This document shows, piece by piece, positions 45,431 to 54,780 of a stretch of DNA of 64,000 nt. Source of the DNA: Streptomyces clavuligerus (GTDB lineage Bacteria > Actinomycetota > Actinomycetes > Streptomycetales > Streptomycetaceae). Numbering within the stretch: the stretch's first letter is position 1; each line of letters begins with the position of its first letter. The notes under the pieces are model-generated. The model was given only the letters and a program-made list of their open reading frames with translations, was not told the origin of the DNA and did not search any database. Location: contig NZ_CP027858.1 in assembly GCF_005519465.1 (NCBI RefSeq), forward strand, positions 1,426,001 to 1,490,000, read 5' to 3'. Made by a program: the position numbers and the translations under genes.

Positions 45431-46390
45431 CTACCGGGCGGTATCGGCGCCGGTCAGCCGCTTTCGCCGCCACAGGACGAGGGGCAGGGCGCCCAGGGTG
45501 CCCATGGCCAGCGGGGCGGACGAGACCGCGACGGACGCCGCCGCGTTCAGTCCGGGCTGGTCGTAGGTGTCCGGGACGGAGAGCGTCGACCAGCGGCTGA
45601 CCGGCCAGGCGACGACGACGGCACGGCCGACGACCTTGTCGACCGGGACGAACCCGCCGTTCACGTCCTCCATGTGGTAGCGGGAGTCCCGGGAGTTCTG
45701 CCGGTGGTCGCCCATCACCCAGAGCCGGTCCTTGGGCACCTTGAAGGGGCCGAAGGGCTGGTCGTCGCAGGCCGAGTTGCCGGGGAAGACATAGGGCTCG
45801 TCGAGCACCTTCCCATTGACCTTGACCGGGCCGCCCTTGCGGCACTCCACGGTGTCGCCCTCGACCGCGATCACCCGCTTGATCAGGTCCTTCTCCTCGG
45901 CCGACGGCATCAGGCCGATAAAGCTCAGAAACTTCTGCAACGCGTTGGGCGCGGGGGTGGGCTCCCCCTCCAGCCAGCCGCCCGGGTCGTGGAAGACGAC
46001 GACCTCGCCGCGCTCCGCCTCGGAGCCGAACCACGGCGTCAGCTTGTCGACGAGCACCCGGTCCCCGCGCTGGAGCGTGTTCTGCATGGAGTCCGAGGGG
46101 ATCGAGAACGCCTGGACCAGGAAGGTCTTGATCAGCAGCGCCAGCACCAGCGCGATACCGATCAGCAGCGGCAGTTCCTTCCAGAAGGACCGCTGCGCCT
46201 TCCGCCGGTCGCCCCCGTCGTCGTCCCCGTCGTCCCCGGCGATCCCGTCGTCAGCGGGATTCCCACCCGCCGGGGGGACCCTGGACGGATCATCGCCCGC
46301 CACGGGCAGGGAGGGATCGACGGGCTGCTCTCCCGGCCTGTCCTCCGGCTGATCGTGTCCGGACCGTGTGCCGACCGCCACGTCCCCCAC
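45431..46390 (-). CDS. sipY: Type I signal peptidase
   Basis: 319 residues. A long acidic N-terminus (about 60 residues) precedes the anchor ELPLLIGIALVLALLIKTFL. Catalytic Ser is in IPSDSMQNT and Lys in LIKRVIAVEGD; GDHRQNSRDSRY follows, then a C-terminal membrane segment. The GTG at 46390 is preferred because GAGGA (46401-46397) is 6 nt upstream; a GTG at 46396 abuts that site. The first 229 nt overlap the open frame of sipX. Confidence 0.93.
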   Translation of the reverse strand: MGDVAVGTRSGHDQPEDRPGEQPVDPSLPVAGDDPSRVPPAGGNPADDGIAGDDGDDDGGDRRKAQRSFWKELPLLIGIALVLALLIKTFLVQAFSIPSDSMQNTLQRGDRVLVDKLTPWFGSEAERGEVVVFHDPGGWLEGEPTPAPNALQKFLSFIGLMPSAEEKDLIKRVIAVEGDTVECRKGGPVKVNGKVLDEPYVFPGNSACDDQPFGPFKVPKDRLWVMGDHRQNSRDSRYHMEDVNGGFVPVDKVVGRAVVVAWPVSRWSTLSVPDTYDQPGLNAAASVAVSSAPLAMGTLGALPLVLWRRKRLTGADTAR

Positions 46391-47376
46391 ATCCACTCCT
46401 CACTCCGTGCGAACCGCCTGCCCCGAAGAAGAAGCAGGCCCACTACTCCCATAACGAGCGGGAGTTCCGCAAGGCTCGGGAGCAGGACCATTCCGTTGCG
46501 ATCCTGGGAGAACAGCCTATGCGACACAGGCGGCGCGGCGGTGGCACCCGCGCCCGCGTCCGGAGGTGAGACGTCCGGAACGGCGGCGTATGTCGCGGGT
46601 TCCTCCAGACGGCGCCAGTGGCCGAGGGGCCAGGCGACGGCGAAGGCCCGGCCGACGACCCGCTCCTCCGGGACCGTCCCCCGGTCGCCCTCCCCCAGGT
46701 GAAAGCGGGAGTCGGCGGAGTTGGCCCGGTGGTCGCCCATGACGAACAGCCGCCCCGGGGGCACCCGCACCTCGAAACCGACGGCCGAGGGCGCGTCGCC
46801 CGGCATCAGATAGGGCTCGTCGAGAGAGACGCCGTTGACGCTGACCCGACCGTCCGCCGTGCAGCAGCGCACGGTGTCGCCGCCGACCGCGATCACCCGT
46901 TTGATCAGATCCTGCCGACCGCCGGAGGGCAGCAGTCCGATGAAGGTGAGCCCCTGTCTGATCTGCCGGACGCCCACGGGGTCAGCGGCCGGGGCCGGGC
47001 CGCTCTCCGCCCGGAGCCAGCCGCCGGGGTCCTTGAAGACCACCACGTCCCCACGGTCCGGCCGCGCCCCGAACCACGGGGTCAGCTTGTCCACCACCAC
47101 CCGGTCGTCGACGCGGATGGTCTGCTCCATCGAGCCGGACGGGATGACGAACGCCTGGACCAGGAAGGTCTTGAGGACCAGCGTGATCGCGAGGGCCACT
47201 CCGACCATCAGGGGGATCTCGCGCAGGGCGGTCCTGCGACGGCGGCGTTCGACCCGCCGCGCCCGTCTGCGGCGCTCCGCGCGCCCGGGGGGACGGCCGG
47301 TGCCGACGGGGCCGGTCGCCGCCGTACGCGGCCGGGGACCGGCCCGATGGGCGGCGGGGCGTCCCCGCCTACCCAC
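46162..47376 (-). CDS. sipX: Type I signal peptidase with a frame running into sipY
   Basis: 404 codons from the GTG at 47376, which overlaps the sipW stop (GTGGGTAG); a GTG at 47406 is an alternative. An Arg-rich N-terminus, an anchor (EIPLMVGVALAITLVLKTFL), catalytic Ser in IPSGSMEQT, catalytic Lys in LIKRVIAVGGD and GDHRANSADSR are present. After the C-terminal membrane segment (LPLVMGVVGLLLLRG) the frame should end, but it continues for about 90 residues antifunctional in composition, overlapping sipY by 229 nt. Those residues are a shifted reading of sipY. The normal stop may have been lost, or a sequence error may lie near 46400-46450. Confidence 0.85.
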   Translation of the reverse strand: MGRRGRPAAHRAGPRPRTAATGPVGTGRPPGRAERRRRARRVERRRRRTALREIPLMVGVALAITLVLKTFLVQAFVIPSGSMEQTIRVDDRVVVDKLTPWFGARPDRGDVVVFKDPGGWLRAESGPAPAADPVGVRQIRQGLTFIGLLPSGGRQDLIKRVIAVGGDTVRCCTADGRVSVNGVSLDEPYLMPGDAPSAVGFEVRVPPGRLFVMGDHRANSADSRFHLGEGDRGTVPEERVVGRAFAVAWPLGHWRRLEEPATYAAVPDVSPPDAGAGATAAPPVSHRLFSQDRNGMVLLPSLAELPLVMGVVGLLLLRGRRFARSEEWMWGTWRSAHGPDTISRRTGRESSPSIPPCPWRAMIRPGSPRRVGIPLTTGSPGTTGTTTGATGGRRSGPSGRNCRC

Positions 47377-48241
47377 GGGAACCGCCCGGGTCCGCCCCCG
47401 GAACACCGTGCCCGGGGCCGGTGGGGTGGCCCCCGGCGGGCGCGTCCGGGACCCGGGCGAACGCCTCCGAGCGCTCCACCGAGGTCCACCGACCCACCGG
47501 CCAGCCGATCCAGTCCACCCGCCCGATGACACGCTCCACCGGGACCATGCCGCCGCCCGGCGCGCCCAGGAGATCACGGGAGTCGCGGGAGTCGGAGCGG
47601 TGGTCGCCCATCACCCACAGCCGCCCCGGGGGGACGACGATGTCGAACGGGACCTCGGAGGGGACGTCGCCGGGGTACAGATACGCCCCCTCGCCGACCG
47701 GTGTCCCGTTGACCCGCAGACGGCCGTCCCGGTCGCAGCAGACGACCCGGTCGCCCCCGACGCCCACCACCCGTTTCACGAACTCGGTCTCCCCGGAGTC
47801 CATCAGTCCGAGTGTGGCCAGCGCGCCCCTGACGGCCCCGCTCACGGGGTTCTCCTCGACCGCGCCACCGGGGACGAAGGAGTCCACGCCGTCGAAGACC
47901 ACCACGTCCCCGCGCCGGGGCGGGGAGTCGTCGCCGTACGCCAGCTTGTTCACCAGCACCCGGTCGCCGCTGCGGAGCAGGGGCTCCATGGAGCCGCTGG
48001 GGATCTGGAAGGGCTGCACCACAAAACGGCTGAACAGCAGCACGGCGGCGGCCACCGCCACGGCCTGGATCAGCAGCCCCCGCCAGGAGACGCCACCGCC
48101 GGAGCGCCGGAGCGGCCGTCGCAGCCGGGCATACCGGGCGGGCGCGCCGGCCTCCGGCTCGCGGGACGCAGGAGGGGAGGGTTCCGCCGCGTCCGCGCCG
48201 GGAGCACGGTCACGCTCAGTGTTCATCGCTGTGGTGTCCAT
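47369..48241 (-). CDS. sipW: Type I signal peptidase
   Basis: 290 residues, first of four tandem sip genes. The anchor is about 55-74 (LIQAVAVAAAVLLFSRFVV). Catalytic Ser lies in IPSGSMEPL, Lys in FVKRVVGVGGD, and GDHRSDSRDS follows. Unlike the other three it lacks an obvious C-terminal membrane segment. ATG 48241 is used; ATG 48226 is nearly as good. It follows rplS with 261 bp between. Confidence 0.92.
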   Translation of the reverse strand: MDTTAMNTERDRAPGADAAEPSPPASREPEAGAPARYARLRRPLRRSGGGVSWRGLLIQAVAVAAAVLLFSRFVVQPFQIPSGSMEPLLRSGDRVLVNKLAYGDDSPPRRGDVVVFDGVDSFVPGGAVEENPVSGAVRGALATLGLMDSGETEFVKRVVGVGGDRVVCCDRDGRLRVNGTPVGEGAYLYPGDVPSEVPFDIVVPPGRLWVMGDHRSDSRDSRDLLGAPGGGMVPVERVIGRVDWIGWPVGRWTSVERSEAFARVPDAPAGGHPTGPGHGVPGADPGGSRG

Positions 48242-48440
48242 ACGAGGGCGAAGCCTAGCGGCCCCCGCTGTGCCCCCGATGACATCCCGGGCAGGTCACC
48301 CTGTACCCCGAAAAGGCGGTGTGAAACGGTCGTCGCCGGGTGGACGCGGCACCCGGACGGGTCCCACCGGCCGCCGGTGCGCGGCGGAGTCCGGGACCGG
48401 AGTCCGGAGCGGGCAGGCGGGCGGGCGGGGAAACGGGAAC

Positions 48441-48467
48441 GAGCCGCCGCTCGGGGAGCGGCGGCTC
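48441..48467 (-). terminator. Terminator of the rpsP-rplS region
   Basis: GAGCCGCCGCT (48441-48451) pairs perfectly with AGCGGCGGCTC (48457-48467), plus an inner C-G pair, leaving a GGG loop. It is 36 nt after the rplS stop and separates ribosomal genes from the sip cluster. Confidence 0.85.
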
Positions 48468-48502
48468 ATCGAAGCCGAAGGCGCGGTGCGCCCGGGACAA
48501 CC

Positions 48503-48853
48503 TCAGTTGTCGCGCTTCTCCTTGATCTTCGCGGCCTTGCCGCGCAGCTCACGGAGGTAGTACAGCTTGGCGCGGCGGACGTCACCACGGGTGACCAGCT
48601 CGATCTTCTCGAAGATCGGGCTGTGCACCGGGAAGGTCCGCTCGACACCGACGGAGAAGGAGACCTTGCGGACCGTGAAGGTCTCGCTGACGCCCGCGCC
48701 CTGGCGGCGGATGACGACACCCTTGAACTGCTGGATACGGGAGCGGTTGCCCTCGATGACGCGAACGTGGACGTTCACGGTGTCACCGGGACGGAAGGCC
48801 GGGACGTCGGTCCGCAGCGAGGCGGAGTTGACGGCGTCGAGCACGTGCGACAT
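48503..48853 (-). CDS. rplS: 50S ribosomal protein L19
   Basis: 116 residues, normal length. [27 protein letters not shown] and [28 protein letters not shown] are L19 signatures. It sits at the 30S-50S interface. It follows trmD in the conserved rpsP-KH-rimM-trmD-rplS order. Confidence 0.98.
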   Translation of the reverse strand: MSHVLDAVNSASLRTDVPAFRPGDTVNVHVRVIEGNRSRIQQFKGVVIRRQGAGVSETFTVRKVSFSVGVERTFPVHSPIFEKIELVTRGDVRRAKLYYLRELRGKAAKIKEKRDN

Positions 48854-48983
48854 GTTCGTCTGCTTTCTTCACCGATGCCACAGGTCATCAGCGGGAGAGA
48901 GGATGAGATTCAGGGGCCGGTACCTCGGGGCGGGCGTCGTGTCCCCCTGTGGCAGGGGCGCACGCCGGACGTACGGCAGCGGC

Positions 48984-49804
<821 letters not shown>

Positions 49805-49805
<1 letters not shown>

Positions 49806-50464
49806 CAGGCGTCGTCCTCGGTGGACTCAGGAAACGCAGCGGACGCAGCCGACGCAGAGGACGCAGGGGACTCAGCGCTCTTGCCCGCTTCGGCGCCCTG
49901 GCCCGCTTCGGCCTCGGCCTCGGCGGCGGCCTCGCGCGCGGACGCGATCTCGGCACGGTCGTCGATCAGTCCGGGCGGCGGGTCGATCACGGCCCGCTGC
50001 TCCTCCAGGTCGATGGAGGTGACGATCTCCGTCACGAACGGGATCATGACCTCGGTGCCGTCCGGCCGCTCCACGATGAACAGATCCTGCGAGGGCAGAT
50101 GGCTGATCTCGGTGATCCGGCCCACCTCGGTCCCGTCGACGGTGACCACGTCGAGGTCGATGAGCTGGTGGTCGTAGTACTCGTCGTCGCCCTCGGGCGA
50201 CGCCTCGGGGTCCACGTCGGCGATGAGCAGGGTCTCGCGCAGCGCCTCGGCGCCGTTGCGGTCCCGGACGCCCGCGAAGCGCAGCAGCAGTCTGCCGCTG
50301 TGCACCCGGCCGGTCTCGATCGTCAGCGGCCCCCTGGCGGGCGGGTCGGTGAGGAGGACGGCGCCGGGGCCGAGCCGCAGCTCCGGCTCGTCCGTGCGGA
50401 CCTCCACGCTGACCTCGCCCTTGACGCCATGGGCCCGGCCGATCCGGCCGACTACCAACTGCAC
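49805..50464 (-). CDS. rimM: 16S rRNA processing protein RimM
   Basis: 219 residues from GTG 50464 ([15 protein letters not shown]). The RimM N-domain is followed by a PRC-barrel ([35 protein letters not shown]). It assists maturation of the 30S head. The C-terminal ~45 residues are an Ala/Glu/Ser-rich extension encoded by short GACGCAG-type repeats (49830-49875), absent from most RimM proteins. Coupled to trmD. Confidence 0.96.
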
Positions 50465-50577
50465 GGTGCTCTCTCTTCTGTCGTCACTGCGACGGTGCGG
50501 CCCGGTCCACCCGGGTGACGGAGCGGGCCGCCGCGTCACCCGGGGGACCCTCGGGCCTGCTCCGGGCCCTACGACTA

Positions 50578-50615
50578 CGGGCCGGGGAGGGCAGAAAATG
50601 CCCCTCCCCGGCCCG
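50578..50615 (-). terminator. Hairpin between the KH gene and rimM
   Basis: A 14-bp perfect stem (50578-50591 with 50602-50615) and a 10-nt loop containing GAAAA, starting 19 nt after the KH gene stop. It may attenuate transcription into rimM-trmD. Confidence 0.75.
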
Positions 50616-50633
50616 AGCCGGTGTTCAACTGCT

Positions 50634-50873
50634 TCAGCTGACCTGATCCACGTCGACGAGGTCGACACGGATGCCACGGCCGCCGATGGCGCCCACGACG
50701 GTGCGCAGGGCACGTGCGGTGCGGCCGTTGCGGCCGATCACCTTACCGAGGTCGTCGGGGTGGACCCGGACCTCCAGCACCCGCCCGCGCCGCAGGTTGC
50801 GCGAGGCGACCTGTACGTCGTCCGGGTTGTCGACAATGCCCTTCACGAGGTGCTCCAGCGCCTCTTCGAGCAT
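50634..50873 (-). CDS. KH-domain RNA-binding protein (KhpA-like)
   Basis: 79 residues. A single KH domain with the GxxG loop in [18 protein letters not shown]. KhpA-type proteins bind RNA and are linked to cell division and ribosome biology. The start is 2 bp after the rpsP stop, so translation is probably coupled. Confidence 0.96.
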   Translation of the reverse strand: MLEEALEHLVKGIVDNPDDVQVASRNLRRGRVLEVRVHPDDLGKVIGRNGRTARALRTVVGAIGGRGIRVDLVDVDQVS

Positions 50874-50875
50874 GC

Positions 50876-51313
50876 TCAGGCCTCGGTCGACTCGGCAGCG
50901 TCAGCCGCGTCGTCCGCCTTCTTGTCGGCCTTCTTCGCCTTCGGGGTGATGGCCTCACCCTTCGGCTCGCCGCCCTCAAGGGCCTTGGCGAACTCGTCGA
51001 ACGCGGCGCGCTTGTCGACCTTCGGCTCGGCCACGAGCAGCGGCGCCGGGGCCGGCAGGCCCTTGTGCTTCTGCCAGTCGCCGGTCAGCTTCAGGATGGC
51101 GAGAACCGGCTCGGTCGGCTGGGCGCCGACGGAGAGCCAGTACTGCGCGCGCTCCGAGTCGACCTCGATGCGCGAGGGGTTCTGCACCGGGTGGTACAGG
51201 CCAATCTCCTCGATGGCCCGGCCGTCACGGCGGGTACGGGAGTCGGCGACGATGATGCGGTAGTGAGGCGAACGGATCTTGCCCAGACGCTTCAGCTTGA
51301 TCTTGACTGCCAC
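50876..51313 (-). CDS. rpsP: 30S ribosomal protein S16
   Basis: 145 residues. The S16 domain occupies residues 1-85 ([35 protein letters not shown]). A Lys/Ala/Glu-rich tail of about 50 residues is usual in actinomycetes. GTG 51313 has AGGAGA upstream. First gene of the rpsP-KH-rimM-trmD-rplS series. Confidence 0.97.
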   Translation of the reverse strand: MAVKIKLKRLGKIRSPHYRIIVADSRTRRDGRAIEEIGLYHPVQNPSRIEVDSERAQYWLSVGAQPTEPVLAILKLTGDWQKHKGLPAPAPLLVAEPKVDKRAAFDEFAKALEGGEPKGEAITPKAKKADKKADDAADAAESTEA

Positions 51314-51420
51314 GGAAGTGGTGTCTCCTGGTCTTGACGTGGTTGGGCACAACGAGATGCCACGTGGGGTTGCGGTACTCGGGTGCCCGATGGACGCGCC
51401 AGCCGGAGGAGAGAGGGGTC

Positions 51421-51441
51421 CTGTACGGCCGTCGAGTACAG
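51421..51441. promoter_or_regulatory. Inverted repeat in the rpsP leader region
   Basis: CTGTAC (51421-51426) and GTACAG (51436-51441), 9 bp apart, lie about 110 bp upstream of the rpsP start next to AT-richer sequence (CACAAT on the minus strand) that could be a promoter. The role is inferred from position. Confidence 0.3.
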
Positions 51442-51528
51442 CTACTCATTGTGCCACACGGCGCCAGACGCCGATGACGTGCTGTCCCCCGGTCCCGCGC
51501 CGCCCCCGTCCGGCGGCCGGTCCGGGGG

Positions 51529-52122
51529 TCAGCTCGCCGCGGCGACCGGCTCGGGGATACGGAAGGGCTTGCCGCAGCCGCCGCAGACGATGGGCGCCTG
51601 GGCGAGGACGGAGGGCACCACCCGGACATTGCGACCGCAGTCGCAGACGGCCTTGACCCGCACGCCCCCGCCGGACGAACCGTGCCGGGCGGCGGGTCCG
51701 CGGAAGGATCGCTTGGTGTCCGATGCCGTGGCGACCGTGTGCGCCTTGAGGGCGCGCTGGAGCCGGTCGATCGTCGGGCGGTAGCGGCGCTTGGCCTCGG
51801 GGCTGAGCACGACCAGCGAGAACCCGCTGCTGGGATGCGGCTCCTCGGCATGGTCGAGACCCATTTCCTCGGCGATCGCCAGGAATCTGCGGTTGTGGTA
51901 GCGGCCGGCGCGCGAGGTGTCCCGGACACCTCGCGCGGCGGCGATGCCGTGGACTGCCTCATGGAGCAGTCGCTCGAAGGAGAGCTCGGCGCCGCAGGCG
52001 GACGACGACTCTCCGATCAGGGACTCGGGCGCGGCCAGGTCTGGCAGCTCAGGGTGGTGCCGCTGAATATCGGCCCAGGCCTGTGCCAGCTCTGCGGCGA
52101 GAACAGGTGGTGTCGTGCTCAC
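51529..52122 (-). CDS. SprT-like zinc-dependent protein
   Basis: 197 residues from GTG 52122 (STTPPVLAAELAQAW); an upstream ATG at 52158 is possible. A metalloprotease-like HEAVH motif lies in LLHEAVHGIAAARGVRD near 55, followed by a third-ligand region RYHNRRFLAIAEEMGLDH. The C-terminus has a zinc ribbon with CDCG and CGGCGKPF. This is the pattern of SprT-like proteins, which cut DNA-protein crosslinks in eukaryotes. The HExxH Glu is retained. The bacterial function is not established. Confidence 0.82.
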   Translation of the reverse strand: MSTTPPVLAAELAQAWADIQRHHPELPDLAAPESLIGESSSACGAELSFERLLHEAVHGIAAARGVRDTSRAGRYHNRRFLAIAEEMGLDHAEEPHPSSGFSLVVLSPEAKRRYRPTIDRLQRALKAHTVATASDTKRSFRGPAARHGSSGGGVRVKAVCDCGRNVRVVPSVLAQAPIVCGGCGKPFRIPEPVAAAS

Positions 52123-52611
52123 GTCGTGATAACGAGCCGGACCGTCACCGGGTTCCATTCCGGGCCATCCCAAATATTTTGCACGTACCCGTCAGTTGGC
52201 GTGATCAGCGCACCGAGAAGGGCGGGTACGCGGATCTGCGGAGAAGCCGCGCACCTCCCACCAAGCCCGGCACGCACCAAGCGTTCCGGGGCCGCCGGAG
52301 ACGTCCGTCCGCGGGGCTCCGTACCGGCGGTACGGAACGGGCGGGACGCACCCGGGCGGGTTCTGCGGGGGCGGGCGACCACCGCGACATTACCGGGCGG
52401 GCCGTCCGCCGTGGGGACGGAGCGGCCCCCGGCCACCGGTCAGCGCACAGAAACGGCTTGTTCCACCGGGGTCGGCCCGCCTTCCTGGCCGAGTACCGCC
52501 CCGAGGGGCCGCTGCCGGGGCCCTCCGCGCCGCCCGGACCCACCCCGCGCCGCCCCGGCCAGGAACCGCACCACCGCCCTCCCGGCGCGGCGGCGGCCAT
52601 GGGGCGGTCCG
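52123..52611. other. Gene-free stretch with a promoter-like AT patch
   Basis: Between the SprT-like gene and ftsH. CAAATATTTT at about 52171-52180 is the most AT-rich patch and a good candidate -10 region for the SprT-like gene. The rest is GC-rich. Open frames here have no ribosome sites and no recognisable family text. Confidence 0.45.
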
Positions 52612-54645
52612 TCACGCGGAGTCGTCCTTCGACAGCCGGGGGACACCGGCCGCGCGGTAGGCGGCGTCCTCGTCCAGGGTCTCGTGCTCCAGCAGCGCGG
52701 CGGCCAGGGAGTCCAGCCGCTCCCGGTTCTCCCGCAGCAGCCGGCACGCCTGCTCGTAGCACTCGTCCACGATCCGCCGCATCTCGCCGTCGACGGTGTC
52801 CAGGGTGGCGGGGGCGGCGGCCAGCCCGTACGCCGCCTGGGTGTCGCCGGGGATCGCGGTGAGCCGTCCGACGCGGGCGCTCATCCCCCAGCGGCCCGCC
52901 ATGCCGCGGGCGATCGCGGTCACCTGTTCGAGGTCGCTCTCGGAACCGGTGGTGATCACCCCGAAGACGACCGACTCGGCGGCCATCCCGCCGAGGGCCC
53001 CGATGATCCGTCCGCGCAGATACTCCTCGGTATAGGCGTACTTGTCCGCGTCCGGGGTGGAGAGGGTGACCCCGAGCGCCCGGCCGCGCGGGACGATGGT
53101 GACCTTGCGGACGGGGTCGGCGCCCGGCTGGACCATGCCCAGCAGGGCGTGGCCACTCTCGTGGTAGGCGGTGCGGCGGCGCTCGTCCGCCGCCATGACC
53201 AGCGGGCGTTCCGCCCCGAGCTGGACCTTCTCCAGGGCGCTGGAGAGATCGCCCTGGCGGACCGCCGACTGTTTGCGCTTGACCGCGAGCAGCGCGGCCT
53301 CGTTGGTGAGGTTGGCCAGTTCCGCCCCGGTCATCCCGGGGGTGGCGCGGGCGATCCGGGCCAGGTCCACGTCGTCGGCGAGGGGGATCTCCCGGGTGTG
53401 GATCTGGAGGATGGCCTCGCGACCGGCCCGGTCGGGGGGCGATACATGGACGATCCGGTCGAAGCGTCCGGGCCGGGTCAGGGCGGGGTCGAGGACGTCG
53501 GCGCGGTTGGTGGCGGCGAGCACGATGACGCCCTCGGAGCCGGTGAAGCCGTCCATCTCGGTGAGGATCTGGTTGAGGGTCTGCTCGCGTTCGTCGTGTC
53601 CGCCGAGTCCCCCGGCGGCGCCCCGGGCCCGGCCGATGGTGTCGATCTCGTCGATGAAGACGATGGCGGGGGCGACCTTGCGGGCCTCCGCGAACAGCTC
53701 CCGCACCCGTCCGGCGCCCACACCCACGATCATCTCGATGAACTCGGACGCGGACGCGGAGAAGAACGGAACCCCGGCCTCCCCCGCGACGGCGCGGGCG
53801 AGCAGGGTCTTCCCGGTGCCGGGCGGGCCCGCGAGCAGCACCCCGCCGGGCATGCGGGCGCCCATGCGCCGATAGGGCCGCGGGTTCTTCAGGAAGTCCA
53901 CGACATCGTCGAGTTCGCCCTCGACCTCGTCGATCCCGGCGACGTCGGCGAAGGTGGTCCGTCTGCCCTCCGCCACCTCGACGGGTTTGGGCGGGGGTTT
54001 GCGGCTGAAGGCGCCGCCGCCGAGCGCGGCGCCCATCCGGCGGGCGATGAACACCCACAACAGGACGAGCAGCAGCATCGGCGCGAGGGCGATCAGCAGA
54101 TTGGTGAGGAAGCTGCGCTGCTGGACGACGGGCTCGGCCGTCACGGTGACCTTCTGGGCGGTCAGCTCGCCCCAGAGGTTGTCGTCCGCGAAGGCGGGGC
54201 GCTGGGTGGTGAACTTGGTGTAGTCGCCCTTCTCCCCGGGAAGGGGCGCCTTCTGTTTGAGCTGGCCCTGGATCGCGTCGCCCTTGGAGTAGATCTTCGA
54301 GACATTGCCCGCGGTGACCTGTTTGCTGAACTCGGTGTACGAAACCGTCGGCTCGTTGCTCTCGTTGATGTACGTCAGCACCAGATTGGTGACCAGGTAG
54401 ACCGCGAGCGCGGCGAGGACCAGCCCGGCCCAGCCGCCGGGCATCCGCCGCTTCGGCTGCGACGGGGGCGGTGCGCCCTCCGAGCGCCAGGGCTTGTCCG
54501 GGGTGCGGTTGTCGGGGGCGCCGTTGTCCGGGGTGCGGTTGTCGGGGGCGCGCCACCCCGGGAAGCCGCGGGCCGGGGTCCGGCCGGGGGTACCGCGGGC
54601 GCGGGCCCGGCCGTCCGGCGGGGGTCCCGGCGCGGCGTTGCTCAT
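52612..54645 (-). CDS. FtsH-like membrane AAA+ zinc protease (second-type)
   Basis: 677 residues. A Pro/Asp/Asn-rich N-terminus has the tandem [10 protein letters not shown] repeat (two 30-bp DNA copies, about 54500-54560). Membrane segments lie at about 74-95 and 185-205. The AAA domain has Walker A GPPGTGKT, Walker [10 protein letters not shown] and the second-region-of-homology TRPGRFDR. The protease site is HESGH with the third ligand Asp in ESDLEQVT. All catalytic residues are intact. It is not the ftsH beside hpt/folE. The ATG at 54645 lacks a clear ribosome site and lies 20 bp from a 42-bp palindrome. Confidence 0.93.
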   Translation of the reverse strand: MSNAAPGPPPDGRARARGTPGRTPARGFPGWRAPDNRTPDNGAPDNRTPDKPWRSEGAPPPSQPKRRMPGGWAGLVLAALAVYLVTNLVLTYINESNEPTVSYTEFSKQVTAGNVSKIYSKGDAIQGQLKQKAPLPGEKGDYTKFTTQRPAFADDNLWGELTAQKVTVTAEPVVQQRSFLTNLLIALAPMLLLVLLWVFIARRMGAALGGGAFSRKPPPKPVEVAEGRRTTFADVAGIDEVEGELDDVVDFLKNPRPYRRMGARMPGGVLLAGPPGTGKTLLARAVAGEAGVPFFSASASEFIEMIVGVGAGRVRELFAEARKVAPAIVFIDEIDTIGRARGAAGGLGGHDEREQTLNQILTEMDGFTGSEGVIVLAATNRADVLDPALTRPGRFDRIVHVSPPDRAGREAILQIHTREIPLADDVDLARIARATPGMTGAELANLTNEAALLAVKRKQSAVRQGDLSSALEKVQLGAERPLVMAADERRRTAYHESGHALLGMVQPGADPVRKVTIVPRGRALGVTLSTPDADKYAYTEEYLRGRIIGALGGMAAESVVFGVITTGSESDLEQVTAIARGMAGRWGMSARVGRLTAIPGDTQAAYGLAAAPATLDTVDGEMRRIVDECYEQACRLLRENRERLDSLAAALLEHETLDEDAAYRAAGVPRLSKDDSA

Positions 54646-54664
54646 ACCGGGACGTTAAGACAGA

Positions 54665-54706
54665 ACGACGGTGTCGGCACCCCGCGCGGGGTGCCGACAC
54701 CGTCGT
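54665..54706 (-). terminator. 42-bp perfect palindrome between ffh and ftsH
   Basis: Two 20-nt arms (54665-54684 and 54687-54706) pair completely around a central CG. It lies 75 nt downstream of the ffh stop and 20 nt upstream of the ftsH start. It is a very strong terminator for ffh, yet little room is left for an ftsH promoter or leader. Confidence 0.85.
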
Positions 54707-54780
54707 ACGGCGTACGGCAGACGTCACCGGGCGCCACCGGGGCCGGTGGCGGCGGCGCCGACCGGCCCAGGGACATCTCG

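Noticed and set aside
41893..45600. Long plus-strand open frame (over 1200 codons)
   Set aside because: It runs antisense through comM, yraN, DUF2469 and sipZ; it is a GC-driven shadow.
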